From Mariniphaga sp. (GTDB lineage: Bacteria; Bacteroidota; Bacteroidia; Bacteroidales; Prolixibacteraceae), in contig JAGXGA010000027.1 in NCBI GenBank assembly GCA_024636975.1, positions 124,001 through 188,000 of the forward strand: a DNA stretch of 64,000 nucleotides, given 5' to 3'. Made by a program: the position numbers and the translations under genes. Positions within the stretch are counted from its first letter, which is position 1. The number at the start of each line of letters is the position of its first letter. The notes under the pieces were generated by a model. That model had not been told where the DNA came from. It saw nothing but the letters and a program-made list of their open reading frames with translations, and ran no database searches. Shown here one piece after another: positions 44,566 to 55,589 of this stretch.

Positions 44566-44710
44566 CTTTTTTACGGTTTATTTGATTTAATATCTTTCCT
44601 AACAAACATACAAAAAAGATAGCAAGGGATAAGGATGCATAAACTGTAAAAAATCATTTGTCTGATAAATTCATAGAATAACTGTCGAATTAGTATCACC
44701 CCTTGAAAAA

Positions 44711-44853
44711 ACCTTACCTACTCCTTACCAAATTCAATATTAACTCAGTTTTAATTCAGCTATAACTCAATGTAAATTCAATTATAATTGAGTTTACATT
44801 GAGTTAATATTGAATTTATATTGAGTTTACATTGAGTTAAGTCAGGCGAAGGT
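44711..44853. repeat. Palindromic element of ten 11-bp units with inverted flanks (copy 2)
   Basis: Positions 44730-44839 are ten contiguous 11-bp units, five with AACTCAAT-type cores and five with the reverse complement, switching at 44784/44785. The central palindrome is near perfect (one mismatch within 22 bp of each arm). The right flank TCAGGCGAAGGT (44842-44853) is the exact reverse complement of the left flank of copy 1 (7356-7367); the left flank ACCTTACC (44711-44718) is a weaker match. It lies in the 393-bp gap between two leftward genes. Nothing else is recognisable in that gap. Confidence 0.85.
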
Positions 44854-44958
44854 ATAGTGAATGTCTCTGCCATTTCCTTTCACTAATGTCACCATAAAAC
44901 CCGTTAGCACATGTTTTTCCGGTCTTGATACCAGTGTCTAAAAACCGTGTGTCTATAT

Positions 44959-45540
44959 TCACACCAGATCGCAGGCATCGGCAGGCATCCAGTGAGTATC
45001 CTTGCCATCCCACTTGATATTGCAGCCAATGGGGTTGGTTACCGGAACTGAAACAGGCTTTCCTGAAGTAAGCTCATCCAGTGCACGGTCCAGATCGTTT
45101 ATGGTCATTTGGGATACATCACGGGGGTTATCAACAGCACGCCCGGTATAAACCAGTTTCCGGTCCTCATCGAATACAAAAAAGTGGGGAGTACGCAGTG
45201 CTCCATAGGCCAATGCAATAGCCTGTGACTTGTCGCGCAGATATTTCCATGGAAAATGGAATTCATCCATGCGCTTCACCATCGATTCGAAGCCATCTTC
45301 GGGATAGGTTTTGGCACTGTTTGAATTAATTGCAACAAACTTCACTCCCTTGTCTCTGTATTTTTCTTCTGTTTCCCGCGTAACCTCGTCGCTTCCCTTT
45401 ACATACGGACAATGGTTGCAGGTGAAAAAAACTACCAGGTATTTTGCATCTGCAAAGCTGCTGAGCGTATAATTGCTACCATCGGTAGCCGGTAAATTAA
45501 AATCGAATGCTTTTTCTCCGGGTTGTAATGTATATGCCAT
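44959..45540 (-). CDS. Thioredoxin-fold (peroxiredoxin/redoxin-like) protein
   Basis: A 193-aa protein of the AhpC/TSA-redoxin group. [20 protein letters not shown] contains a CxxC-like pair (CNHC, about 37-40) at the position of the thioredoxin active site, followed by the cis-Pro region [20 protein letters not shown]. No signal peptide is visible, so it probably acts in the cytoplasm in thiol redox or peroxide defence. The bacterial homologues of this CNHCPYV type have no firm role known to me. It stands alone, flanked by the palindromic element and the tandem duplication. Confidence 0.85.
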   Translation of the reverse strand: MAYTLQPGEKAFDFNLPATDGSNYTLSSFADAKYLVVFFTCNHCPYVKGSDEVTRETEEKYRDKGVKFVAINSNSAKTYPEDGFESMVKRMDEFHFPWKYLRDKSQAIALAYGALRTPHFFVFDEDRKLVYTGRAVDNPRDVSQMTINDLDRALDELTSGKPVSVPVTNPIGCNIKWDGKDTHWMPADACDLV

Positions 45541-45578
45541 AATTATCTATTTTAAGTATCAAAATTTATAGTATCGGG

Positions 45579-45890
45579 TATCAAGACTGTTAGTATCAAG
45601 TATCAAGACTAAAAGTATCGAGTATCAAGACTAAAAGTATCGAGTATCATGACAACTGGTCCATTTTGTATAAAACTGTTTTACGTCTTGTGTCTCTCTA
45701 TCCTTAGTCTTGTGTCTGGTCATCTTGTGTCTTGTGTCTAAAGTATCAAGACTGTTAGTATCAAGTATCAGGACTAAGAGTATCGAGTATCATGACAACT
45801 GGTCCATTTTATATAAAACTGTTTTACGTCTTGTGTCTCTCTCTCAAATGTCTTGTGTCTTGTGTCTAATAATCTTGTGTCTCCCTAATT
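45579..45890. repeat. Tandem duplication built of short TATCAAG/GTCTTGT repeats
   Basis: In the 457-bp gap before ligA a 165-bp unit (45579-45743) is followed by a second copy (45744 to about 45890) that lacks one internal 22-bp subunit. Each copy has several GTATCAA or AGTATCG units on the left, a unique core (GACAACTGGTCCATTTT and neighbours), and GTCTTGTGTCT repeats on the right. The left and right parts are partly complementary (CAAGACTAA with TTAGTCTTG). Much of it has 7-bp periodicity. The weak open frame across it reflects only the repeat. Confidence 0.8.
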
Positions 45891-45961
45891 TATGTCTGTA
45901 ATTTAAATGAAATTCAACATACAATTGTTTAATCCGAATGGGAAATCTTGCGTATTTTTAA

Positions 45962-48007
<2,046 letters not shown>

Positions 48008-48013
48008 TTTTTT

Positions 48014-48046
48014 GCTACCCATATATTGTGCCTACGGCACATTTTC
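48014..48046. repeat. Short palindromic hairpin after ligA
   Basis: A 6-bp perfect stem TGTGCC/GGCACA with loop TAC (48027-48041) lies seven bases past the ligA stop, preceded by GCTACCCATATAT. Only four T follow, so it is a weak terminator candidate. The flanking sequence is of the kind seen in small interspersed palindromes of Bacteroidota genomes, though recurrence cannot be shown here. Confidence 0.4.
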
Positions 48047-48166
48047 CTCCGGTTGGTGGCTTGGAAATAATTTTGAGAAATTCAATCATATTGCTACGTT
48101 AATTAACAGAAGCGGCATCATTTCGACAATTTTAATTGTGCGAAGTGATTCTTTTTCACAATTCAT

Positions 48167-48174
48167 TAACTTTG
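48167..48174 (+). promoter_or_regulatory. -7 box TAACTTTG very close to the start of the DUF6913 gene
   Basis: A full match to TAnnTTTG ends only 7 bases before the ATG at 48182, so transcription would start at or next to the start codon. No clear -33 element was found. Confidence 0.5.
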
Positions 48175-48181
48175 CCAAAGT

Positions 48182-48694
48182 ATGAAACTGATTGAAAAAT
48201 ATGCATACCGGAAATTTCAAAGGGAAGCTGCCGCGGTGAAGCGCCGGGTAGTATTGCCCAATCCTGATACCATCAGAAAGGTGTGTGTGCTGTGGCAGCC
48301 TTCACAGGAGCATGCGTATCAGTATCTGCATGATTATTTTCAGCGGTCGCAGGTTATTTTCAGGAACCTTTGTGTTTACAATCAGCAACCTGTTATGGCA
48401 ACAGGAATGAATGTGATTACGCCTAAAGACTTGAACTGGCTGGGATTTCCCAAACCAGGGCTTACCGAGGAGTTTGTTAAAACAGAATACGACCTTCTGC
48501 TGAATGTGGCCCTTGAACAAAGCCTGGTGCTTTTATACCTGACTGCCATGAGCAAGTCACATTTTAAAATAGGCTGGTCGACTTCAGGACTTAATTATTT
48601 CGATCTAAACATTCAGATTAACGGGATGAAGGATGCAGAATATCTTGCCCGACAACAAATATATTATCTTGAACAACTTAATAAAAAAACTTAA
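48182..48694 (+). CDS. DUF6913 family protein
   Basis: A 170-aa cytoplasmic protein without signal or membrane segment, of a family restricted as far as known to Bacteroidota (the DUF6913 assignment is from memory of the sequence type). Recognisable parts are MKLIEKYAYRKFQREAAAVKRR at the N-terminus, VCVLWQPSQEHAYQYLHDYF and FKIGWSTSGLNYFDLNIQI. Function unknown. It lies two bases before dapA, and the dapA gene presumably depends on its promoter. The -7 box just upstream suggests a leaderless or nearly leaderless transcript. Confidence 0.8.
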   Translation: MKLIEKYAYRKFQREAAAVKRRVVLPNPDTIRKVCVLWQPSQEHAYQYLHDYFQRSQVIFRNLCVYNQQPVMATGMNVITPKDLNWLGFPKPGLTEEFVKTEYDLLLNVALEQSLVLLYLTAMSKSHFKIGWSTSGLNYFDLNIQINGMKDAEYLARQQIYYLEQLNKKT

Positions 48695-48696
48695 GT

Positions 48697-49575
48697 ATGA
48701 ATCATCCGTTTAAAGGTGCAGGTGTGGCACTGGTAACTCCTTTCACCGAAAACAATAATGTAGATTACGATGCACTTGGAAAAGTTTTAAAAAACCAGGT
48801 GCAGGGGGGAATGGATTACCTTGTGGCGTTGGGAACAACGGCTGAAACACCTACTTTGACCGCTAGTGAAAAGCTGGATGTGGTAAGTTTCGTGAAGGAA
48901 AATGCCTCCGGGTTGCCTGTCGTTGTAGGGATGGGAGGTAACGATACCCGGAAAATTATAAAGCAGATCGATAAGTTTGACTTTAATGGCGTAAGTGGGT
49001 TGCTTATTGTTACCCCTTATTACAATAAACCTACACAGGAAGGAATGTTCCGGCATTATACTGCAATTGCAAAAGCATGCCCGGTCCCCATTATTTTGTA
49101 CAATGTCCCATCACGTACAGGAGTTAATATGGAAGCCGAAACAGTAATAAGGCTTGCCGAAAGCTCCGAAAAGATTGTATCAGTAAAGGAAGCCTCGGGT
49201 GTGATGTCGCAGATGACACGAATATGTAAGTATGCTCCTCCTCATTTTAATCTCATTTCGGGGGATGATGTACTGGCACTTCCAATCATTTCTATTGGTG
49301 GTTCCGGAATTATTTCGGTAATTGCCAACGCCCTGCCAGAAAAGCTCAGCAGCCTGATTCACCTGGCCCTGGATGGCCGTTTTGATGAGGCACGTAAACT
49401 GCACTATAGCATGATTGAACTTTTTATGCTGTTGTTTAAGGAAGGGAATCCCGGTGGTGTGAAGGCATTGCTCAATATGCAGGGATTGATTCAGAATGAA
49501 TTGCGATCGCCATTATTCAGGATCAGCGAACCAACTTATAATGAAATAAAAGAAGCATACGAAAAGCTGGTATAA
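48697..49575 (+). CDS. dapA: 4-hydroxy-tetrahydrodipicolinate synthase
   Basis: A 292-aa enzyme condensing pyruvate with aspartate semialdehyde at the first step of the diaminopimelate/lysine branch. The Schiff-base Lys164 is in SVKEASG, Tyr135 in LYNVPSRTG, and the GTTAETPTL loop (46-54) replaces the more common GTTGE form, as is usual in Bacteroidota. Length and motifs fit DapA rather than N-acetylneuraminate lyase. It is preceded by the DUF6913 gene at two bases. Confidence 0.94.
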   Translation: MNHPFKGAGVALVTPFTENNNVDYDALGKVLKNQVQGGMDYLVALGTTAETPTLTASEKLDVVSFVKENASGLPVVVGMGGNDTRKIIKQIDKFDFNGVSGLLIVTPYYNKPTQEGMFRHYTAIAKACPVPIILYNVPSRTGVNMEAETVIRLAESSEKIVSVKEASGVMSQMTRICKYAPPHFNLISGDDVLALPIISIGGSGIISVIANALPEKLSSLIHLALDGRFDEARKLHYSMIELFMLLFKEGNPGGVKALLNMQGLIQNELRSPLFRISEPTYNEIKEAYEKLV

Positions 49576-49612
49576 GTGAAAAGGCTAATTTATTATTAGA
49601 TAAATTTTATGG

Positions 49613-49642
49613 TTTGTAAATCAAAACTTTTATCTAATTTTG
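49613..49642 (+). promoter_or_regulatory. Bacteroidota-type promoter of rpsO (TTTG, 18 bp, TAATTTTG)
   Basis: TTTG at 49613-49616 and TAATTTTG at 49635-49642 are separated by 18 bp, close to the spacing known for the Bacteroidota primary sigma factor. The leader to the rpsO start at 49719 would be about 70 nt. Confidence 0.6.
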
Positions 49643-49718
49643 TGCCCGTAATTTTAAGCTGTTGTTATTTAACGCAATGCTGCAGCTTAAACATGGTATA
49701 ATTTAAATTTTTATTGGA

Positions 49719-49988
49719 ATGTATTTAACACCGGAAAAGAAACAGGAGTTTTTTGCCCAGTATGGCAAAAGCGAAAAAGACACAGGCAGCGCAGAAGGAC
49801 AGGTTGCCTTATTCACATTCAGGATCAATCATCTGACTGAACACCTGAAACAGAACAAGAAAGATTTTAGTACCCGCCGGGCTTTGATTAAGCTCGTAGG
49901 GAAACGTCGCAGGCTTCTTGATTATATGAAGGATAAAGACATTGAACGTTATCGCGCAATAATCGAAAAACTGAATCTGCGTAAGTAA
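49719..49988 (+). CDS. rpsO: 30S ribosomal protein S15
   Basis: An 89-aa ribosomal protein of the standard length. It binds 16S rRNA early in assembly of the small-subunit platform. GSAEGQVALFTFRINHLTEHL, DFSTRRALIKLVGKRRRLLDYM and the final IEKLNLRK are diagnostic. It has its own promoter and intrinsic terminator and is followed by pnp, the usual bacterial gene order. Confidence 0.98.
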   Translation: MYLTPEKKQEFFAQYGKSEKDTGSAEGQVALFTFRINHLTEHLKQNKKDFSTRRALIKLVGKRRRLLDYMKDKDIERYRAIIEKLNLRK

Positions 49989-49997
49989 AAAAGTATG

Positions 49998-50027
49998 GAA
50001 AGGCAATTTAGGTTGCCTTTCTTTTTT
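49998..50027 (+). terminator. Intrinsic terminator after rpsO
   Basis: A perfect 9-bp stem GAAAGGCAA/TTGCCTTTC (49998-50006 and 50013-50021) with a 6-nt loop is followed by six T. It separates rpsO from pnp, although some read-through is usual for this pair in other bacteria. Confidence 0.9.
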
Positions 50028-50083
50028 GTATCTTGCAAAACCTCACCACCCTTAAAGAATTATAAACATTTTGAATTATTAGA

Positions 50084-52390
50084 ATGAGTATGCTTAAAGT
50101 AGTAACAAAAACAATCGAACTTGCAGATGGCAGGTCGATTACCATAGAAACCGGCAAGCTGGCAAAACAGGCCGATGGTTCAGTGGTGGTACGCATGGGA
50201 GAAACAATGGTTCTTGCGACGGTTGTTTCAGCAAAAGAAGCAAGAGAAGATGTTGATTTTATGCCTCTCTCGGTTGATTACCGTGAGAAATTCTCTGCTG
50301 CAGGCCGGTTTCCAGGAGGTTTTTTAAAACGCGAAGGACGACCTTCCGATGAAGAGGTATTGGTTGGCCGGTTAGTTGACAGGGCATTACGGCCACTTTT
50401 TCCCGAGGATTTCCATGCCGAGACAGCTGTTATGATTTCGTTGATTTCGGCAGGCAAGGAGGATCTTCCGGACGCATTGGCAGGGCTTGCTGCATCAGCA
50501 GCTATTGCTGTTTCCGATGTACCGTTTGAAACGCCCATTTCCGAAGTAAGGGTAGCCCGTGTAAATGGTGAATTTGTTATAAATCCCACCTATACACAAC
50601 TGGAAACTGCCGATCTCGACATAATGGTTGCTGCCTCATATAATAATATTATGATGGTAGAGGGCGAAATGAACGAAGTTTCTGAAGAGGTAATGCTGGA
50701 GTCAATTAAGTTTGCCCATGAAGAAATTAAGAAGCATTGCAAAGTCCAGGAAGAGCTGGCTGCTGAACTTGGTGTGGTAAAACGTGAATACAGCCATGAA
50801 ACCAACGATGAACAACTGAGGGAAAAAGTTCATGCCGAACTCTTTCCAAAGTCTTATGAATTGGCCAAAAAACAGCTTACAAATAAGCACGAACGTATGG
50901 ATCAATTCAAGGCTATACGCGACGAGTTTATCGAATCATACCGGGAAGCCAACGCAGAAAACGAAGAGATAGACCTTGACCTTCATGAGAACCTGATTAA
51001 ACGGTATTATCATGATGTTGAAAAAGAAGCCATGCGGCGCATGATCCTTGATGACCATATCAGGCTTGATGGCAGAAAGACCGATGAAATAAGGTCTATC
51101 TGGGGCGAGGTGGATTTCCTGCCCGGAGCACATGGCTCAGCATTATTTACCCGTGGTGAGACCCAGTCTCTGACATCTGTAACCCTGGGTACCAAAATGG
51201 ATGAAAAGATTATCGATAATGTGATGATACAGGGAAGGGAAAAATTCCTTCTCCATTATAATTTTCCGCCATTTTGTGTGGGAGAAGCAAAAACCCCCCG
51301 TGGACTCAGCCGCAGGGAAATAGGACATGGAAATCTGGCTCACCGGGCACTTAAGAAAATAATTCCTAAGGATTTCCCCTACATTATTCGGGTTGTTTCC
51401 GATATTCTGGAATCGAACGGGTCATCATCGATGGCAACAGTTTGTGCCGGTACAATGGCCATGATGGACTGTGGCATGAAGATTAAAAAACCGGTTTCGG
51501 GGATTGCGATGGGATTGATTTCCGATAAAGGATTGACAAAATATGCTGTGTTGTCCGATATCCTTGGTGATGAAGACCACCTTGGCGATATGGATTTTAA
51601 AATTGCCGGCACTGTTGACGGTATCACCGCCACCCAAATGGATATTAAGGTTGACGGACTTTCCTATGAAGTACTTTCAAAAGCACTTCAGCAGGCAAAA
51701 GAAGGAAGACTGCACATTTTAAATAAAATGCTGGAAGTAATTCCTGAACCTCGTGCGGATTACAGACCTAATGTGCCGCGAATTGAGGTGATCGAGATAC
51801 CAAAAGATATGATTGGCGCAGTTATCGGACCGGGTGGAAAAGTTATTCAGGCCATCCAGGAGGAAACCGGTACCGTGATTGTAATTGAGGAAGTTGAAAA
51901 GGTAGGTTTGGTGCAGATTTCAGGTCCGGGCGTTGAGCCGCTGGAAGCAGCAAAAAAACGCATTAAAGCTATTATAGCACTGCCCGAAATAGGTGAAATT
52001 TATAAAGGGAAGGTGAAATCGGTAGTTTCATTTGGTGCCTTTGTGGAAATCATCCCCGGGAAAGATGGTTTATTGCATGTTTCGGAAATGGACTGGAACC
52101 GTGTGGAATCGGCTGAAGATTACATTAAGGAAGGCGAAGAAATAGAAGTGAAGCTTATTGGGATAGATGATAAAACAGGCAAACTGAAACTTTCCAGGAA
52201 AGTATTGCTTCCCAAACCGGAAGGTTATGTTGAACGTCCGCCACGCAGCGATCGCCCTGACCGTGGTGATCGTGGCGACCGTCCTCAAAGAAGGGATGAC
52301 CGCAGGGATAATGACCGCCGCGATTTCAATCGTCGTGATGATAGAAATCGTGACAATGACCGCAGGGACCGCAGGCCTCGCCGTGATTAA
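50084..52390 (+). CDS. pnp: Polyribonucleotide nucleotidyltransferase (PNPase)
   Basis: A 768-aa 3'-to-5' phosphorolytic exoribonuclease. Two RNase PH-like cores (about 15-330 and 335-560) carry [20 protein letters not shown] and [23 protein letters not shown] domain ([20 protein letters not shown]) and an S1 domain ([20 protein letters not shown]) follow. The last 60 or so residues form an unusually long tail rich in Arg and Asp (repeats like [16 protein letters not shown]), probably disordered and RNA-binding. The gene has an intrinsic terminator. Confidence 0.97.
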   Translation: MSMLKVVTKTIELADGRSITIETGKLAKQADGSVVVRMGETMVLATVVSAKEAREDVDFMPLSVDYREKFSAAGRFPGGFLKREGRPSDEEVLVGRLVDRALRPLFPEDFHAETAVMISLISAGKEDLPDALAGLAASAAIAVSDVPFETPISEVRVARVNGEFVINPTYTQLETADLDIMVAASYNNIMMVEGEMNEVSEEVMLESIKFAHEEIKKHCKVQEELAAELGVVKREYSHETNDEQLREKVHAELFPKSYELAKKQLTNKHERMDQFKAIRDEFIESYREANAENEEIDLDLHENLIKRYYHDVEKEAMRRMILDDHIRLDGRKTDEIRSIWGEVDFLPGAHGSALFTRGETQSLTSVTLGTKMDEKIIDNVMIQGREKFLLHYNFPPFCVGEAKTPRGLSRREIGHGNLAHRALKKIIPKDFPYIIRVVSDILESNGSSSMATVCAGTMAMMDCGMKIKKPVSGIAMGLISDKGLTKYAVLSDILGDEDHLGDMDFKIAGTVDGITATQMDIKVDGLSYEVLSKALQQAKEGRLHILNKMLEVIPEPRADYRPNVPRIEVIEIPKDMIGAVIGPGGKVIQAIQEETGTVIVIEEVEKVGLVQISGPGVEPLEAAKKRIKAIIALPEIGEIYKGKVKSVVSFGAFVEIIPGKDGLLHVSEMDWNRVESAEDYIKEGEEIEVKLIGIDDKTGKLKLSRKVLLPKPEGYVERPPRSDRPDRGDRGDRPQRRDDRRDNDRRDFNRRDDRNRDNDRRDRRPRRD

Positions 52391-52415
52391 AAAACAGAAG
52401 GTTATACAATAATAA

Positions 52416-52451
52416 AGAAGCTGTTCATATACCGGACAGCTTCTCTTTTTT
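52416..52451 (+). terminator. Intrinsic terminator after pnp
   Basis: A perfect 9-bp stem AGAAGCTGT/ACAGCTTCT (52416-52424 and 52436-52444) has an 11-nt loop and is followed by a U-rich tail of six T. Confidence 0.9.
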
Positions 52452-52455
52452 GTTG

Positions 52456-52463
52456 TAACTTTG
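52456..52463 (+). promoter_or_regulatory. -7 box TAACTTTG upstream of the 160-aa membrane protein gene
   Basis: A full TAnnTTTG match ends 18 bases before the ATG at 52482, directly behind the pnp terminator. A -33 element would have to overlap the terminator stem and is not evident. Confidence 0.45.
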
Positions 52464-52481
52464 ATGTTAAAAATAGAGTGA

Positions 52482-52964
52482 ATGGAAGATTGGACTTCAG
52501 AGATGGTTTCTGCAGTTGATGAGAAACTTAAAGACGCCAGGCCAACTGATTTAAGGTTTTTTCGCGTTGAAGAATTTAAACGCAATGTGGAAAGAACAGG
52601 AACTTTTTTGGGTAAATGCCCGGATTGCACAAGGCAAAAAACCGATATAAAACAGGTTGTTGATAACATCGACCAGGCTATAGGTACTCCGGGCAAGGTG
52701 CGTCGTGACTACGATCGACTAATTAACAAGCTGGCATCGCATATGCAAAAAGAACACGGTTATTACACACCCAATCATTTCACCTACAGGTATTCGTTTT
52801 ACGGTATGTTAATCGGTATTGCAACCGGATTTCTGCTGCTGATGCTATTTTCTGAAAACAACTATGCATACCTTTCAGGAGGATTTTCTGTAGGATTGCT
52901 TCTGGGCTATATTTATGGCGGACAGAAAGACAGGAAGATAAGGGAGAAGAAAATGATAATGTGA
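52482..52964 (+). CDS. Small membrane protein with a CxxC motif, function unknown
   Basis: A 160-aa protein not assigned to a named family. The soluble N-terminal half has one Cys pair (KCPDCTRQK, about 45-53), which could hold half of a metal site or a redox pair, and a helical HMQKEHGYYTPNHFTYRYSF region. Two hydrophobic helices (about 107-125 and 129-147) separated by a short turn anchor it in the inner membrane, and the C-terminus is basic. It lies 15 bp before the deoxynucleoside kinase gene. No function is proposed. Confidence 0.7.
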   Translation: MEDWTSEMVSAVDEKLKDARPTDLRFFRVEEFKRNVERTGTFLGKCPDCTRQKTDIKQVVDNIDQAIGTPGKVRRDYDRLINKLASHMQKEHGYYTPNHFTYRYSFYGMLIGIATGFLLLMLFSENNYAYLSGGFSVGLLLGYIYGGQKDRKIREKKMIM

Positions 52965-52979
52965 CCAATGATTTAGTTT

Positions 52980-53612
52980 ATGCAGTTTTTAGTTATTGAA
53001 GGAAACATCGGCTCGGGGAAAACAACCCTGGCAAAAATGTTGGCCGATGATTTAAATGCAAAGCTCATCCTGGAGCAATTTGCCGACAATCCATTTCTGC
53101 CAAAATTTTATAAAGACCAGGAACGATATTCTTTTCCGCTTGAGCTCTCATTTTTAGCCGACCGGTATAAACAAATTAAAAAGGAGGTACTAAACCGCGA
53201 TTTGTTCCATCCCCTTATTTTGGCAGATTATTACTTTTCAAAAACAGCTATATTTGCACAGAATACACTCAAACCCGATGAATACCATCTTTTTAGACAG
53301 ATATTCGATATGGTTTCCGACAACATTCCAAAACCCGACTTATACGTGTACCTTCATGCTGATACACAAAACCTTCTTGCAAATATAAAGAAAAGAGGAC
53401 GGGATTATGAACAGGAAATTTCTGCTGAATATCTTGATAATATCAGGGAGGGGTATTTTAACTATTTCAGGGGAATCAATTCATTTCCCATATTGGTAAT
53501 CGATGTAAATAATATTGATTTTGTTGAGAAGAAAAATCATTTTCAGCAACTAAAAATTATTCTATTAAAAAGTGATTATAAATTAGGCATAAATCGTCTC
53601 ATTTTGACATAA
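52980..53612 (+). CDS. Deoxynucleoside kinase
   Basis: A 210-aa cytoplasmic kinase of the dNK family that phosphorylates deoxynucleosides for dNTP salvage. The P-loop EGNIGSGKTT (6-15) is followed by a helical domain with LELSFLADRYKQ and DYYFSKTAIFAQNTL. The DLYVYLHADTQNLLANIKKRGRDYEQ segment carries the LID-type arginines. The base preference (A/G versus C/T) cannot be decided. It is translated right after the small membrane protein. Confidence 0.9.
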   Translation: MQFLVIEGNIGSGKTTLAKMLADDLNAKLILEQFADNPFLPKFYKDQERYSFPLELSFLADRYKQIKKEVLNRDLFHPLILADYYFSKTAIFAQNTLKPDEYHLFRQIFDMVSDNIPKPDLYVYLHADTQNLLANIKKRGRDYEQEISAEYLDNIREGYFNYFRGINSFPILVIDVNNIDFVEKKNHFQQLKIILLKSDYKLGINRLILT

Positions 53613-53639
53613 TAAGCTTTAATAAATGAAAAAGCTTAC

Positions 53640-53647
53640 TATTTTTG
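53640..53647 (+). promoter_or_regulatory. -7 box TATTTTTG upstream of the TPR lipoprotein gene
   Basis: A full TAnnTTTG match lies 48 bp before the ATG at 53696. It follows an imperfect AAGCTTT...AAAGCTT hairpin just upstream. No suitably spaced TTTG was found. Confidence 0.45.
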
Positions 53648-53695
53648 TGGGCAGGAGAAAATATATAAAATCATTCAAATAAATTACGGTATGTT

Positions 53696-55450
53696 ATGAA
53701 AAAATTCAATTTTAAGCCTTTGGCTCTTCTTGCTTTGGTTGCTGTGCTTTTGTCTGGCTGTGCAGGACTGAAGAAAATGAAAAGAAATGCCGATCAGATT
53801 CAATTTAAAGTTACGCCCGAAGTTTTGGAGACTCATGGAGGAGATGTTGATTTATCAATTGATGGTAGATTTCCGGCCAAGTATTTTGTCAAAAAAGCCA
53901 CTATAACTGCTACTCCGGTTTTGAAATATGAAGGTGGAGAAACTGAGTTGAGTCCGGTTACCCTGCAGGGGGAAAGTGTTCAGGGGAATAATCGCGTAAT
54001 CAGTTACAATGCAGGCGGCACGTTTAGCTATAAAGATGCTGCTGAGTTCGAGGAGGCTATGAGAAGGTCGGAACTTGTTATGAATATAACAGCTTCGAAA
54101 GGTTCCCGCACACTTGATTTCGACCCGATTAAGGTCGCTGATGGTGTGATTGCTACCAGTACTATGGTTGCAAATGTGCCTAAGGCTATTCTTGGAGTGC
54201 GCCGTGAGGCAAATAACTCCGGGAAATACGATCCAAACATCGATCCGTTTCAAAGAATCGTTCCTGATGAAGTACTTGCCGATATTCATTACATGATTAA
54301 TCGCGCTAACCTTCAAGATGAGGAAGTTTCAAAAGAAGATGTTAAGAAATTCCTGGAGTATACTCAAAAGGCAAATCAGGAAGAGCGTATTGATCTGAAA
54401 AACATTGAAGTTTCAGCGTATGCATCACCTGATGGGGAAATTGATTTTAATACTGAACTTGCAGGTAAACGTAAAGATACTTCTTCAGACTACGTTGCCA
54501 AAAGATTAAAAGAACTTGGTGTTGACATGAATCTTAAAACCAGATATACCCCGGAAGACTGGGAAGGTTTTAAAGAAAAAGTGGAACAATCAAATATTCA
54601 GGATAAAGAATTGATTTTAAGAGTTCTTTCTATGTACAATGATCCGGAAGTTCGCGAACGTGAGATCCGTAATCTTTCGGAAACATTCACTGCCCTTGCT
54701 GATGAGATTCTTCCTCAGTTGCGCCGGGCAAAATTGATGTCAAGTGTTGAACTGATTGGTAAATCAGATGAAGAACTGATGTCGCTTGCGAAGTCTGATC
54801 CTGCATCATTGAACCCGGCCGAATTGCTTTATGCTGCTACATTGTTCGATGATATGGATGAACAGCTTTCAGTATATAATTCATTTATTAAAGTTTATCC
54901 AAATGATTGGCGCGGACCTAATAATGCCGGTTATGTATTGGTAAAACAGATGAATTATGAAAAAGCAGGACCTCTGTTCGAAAAAGCCGAGTCGCTTAAA
55001 AATGATGAGCCGATTGTGAAAAATAACCTTGGAGCTGTGGCTCTTCAGGAAGGCAACATTGATGAAGCTGAAACATTATTTGGAGCTGCTTCAGGTGCCG
55101 GCGATGAAGTGAATTACAACCTTGGGATAGTTAGCATCAAAAAGGCAAATTACGATCAGGCTGTAAAATATTTCAGTGACTACCAGGATGTGAACTCTGC
55201 ACTTGCAAAATTGCTTACAGGTGATAACAATGGTGCATTAAGAGATCTTGAAGCATTTGAAATGGAAAACTGCTTTATGAAAGAATACCTTAAAGCAGTT
55301 GTTGGCGCCCGCACTGCAAGGGAAAACCTTATCTTCGATTCATTGAAAGCTGCTGTTGAAATAAATCCTGAAGTGAAGGAAAAAGCAAAAACCGATTTGG
55401 AATTTGCTAAATATTTTAACAACTCACAGTTTCAGCAAATAGTAAATTAG
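53696..55450 (+). CDS. TPR-repeat lipoprotein with an OmpA-like segment
   Basis: A 584-aa outer-membrane-targeted lipoprotein (lipobox LLSGC, Cys22). Beta-rich residues of about 35-190 are followed by IEVSAYASPDGEIDFNTELAGKRKDTSSDYVAKRL (about 240-275), whose SPDG...N..L...R pattern resembles the peptidoglycan-binding OmpA-like domain. Tetratricopeptide repeats fill about 370-520 (GYVLVKQMNYEKAGPLFEKAESLKN and similar). Such proteins probably scaffold envelope complexes, but the function is not established. It has its own terminator. The codon use and composition are like the neighbours. Confidence 0.8.
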   Translation: MKKFNFKPLALLALVAVLLSGCAGLKKMKRNADQIQFKVTPEVLETHGGDVDLSIDGRFPAKYFVKKATITATPVLKYEGGETELSPVTLQGESVQGNNRVISYNAGGTFSYKDAAEFEEAMRRSELVMNITASKGSRTLDFDPIKVADGVIATSTMVANVPKAILGVRREANNSGKYDPNIDPFQRIVPDEVLADIHYMINRANLQDEEVSKEDVKKFLEYTQKANQEERIDLKNIEVSAYASPDGEIDFNTELAGKRKDTSSDYVAKRLKELGVDMNLKTRYTPEDWEGFKEKVEQSNIQDKELILRVLSMYNDPEVREREIRNLSETFTALADEILPQLRRAKLMSSVELIGKSDEELMSLAKSDPASLNPAELLYAATLFDDMDEQLSVYNSFIKVYPNDWRGPNNAGYVLVKQMNYEKAGPLFEKAESLKNDEPIVKNNLGAVALQEGNIDEAETLFGAASGAGDEVNYNLGIVSIKKANYDQAVKYFSDYQDVNSALAKLLTGDNNGALRDLEAFEMENCFMKEYLKAVVGARTARENLIFDSLKAAVEINPEVKEKAKTDLEFAKYFNNSQFQQIVN

Positions 55451-55472
55451 ACCTATCATTATTCTATATTTA

Positions 55473-55509
55473 AAAGGGCGGCCTTAAAATGGCTGCCCTT
55501 TGCTTTTTT
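55473..55509 (+). terminator. Intrinsic terminator after the TPR lipoprotein gene
   Basis: An 11-bp stem (55473-55483 with 55491-55501, one G-U pair) and a 7-nt loop are followed by a T-run shortly after. Confidence 0.88.
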
Positions 55510-55589
55510 ATGACATATTGCTTTTCTTATTCAAAATGAAATCAGTATTTTTTCCAAATTGAAATTTTAAATCTTTTATTCATTCTATT

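Noticed and set aside
45579-45890. Possible CRISPR array
   Set aside because: Repeats are 7-22 bp, contiguous and degenerate, without uniform spacers, and no cas gene is present.
45710-45901. 63-codon open frame in the repeat region before ligA
   Set aside because: The peptide (Leu/Cys/Val-rich) is a translation of the GTCTTGTGTCT repeats and has no homology-like features.
52070-52696. 208-codon open frame on the minus strand
   Set aside because: It is antisense to the Arg/Asp-rich end of pnp and the next gene; the biased codons of the tail explain the lack of stops.
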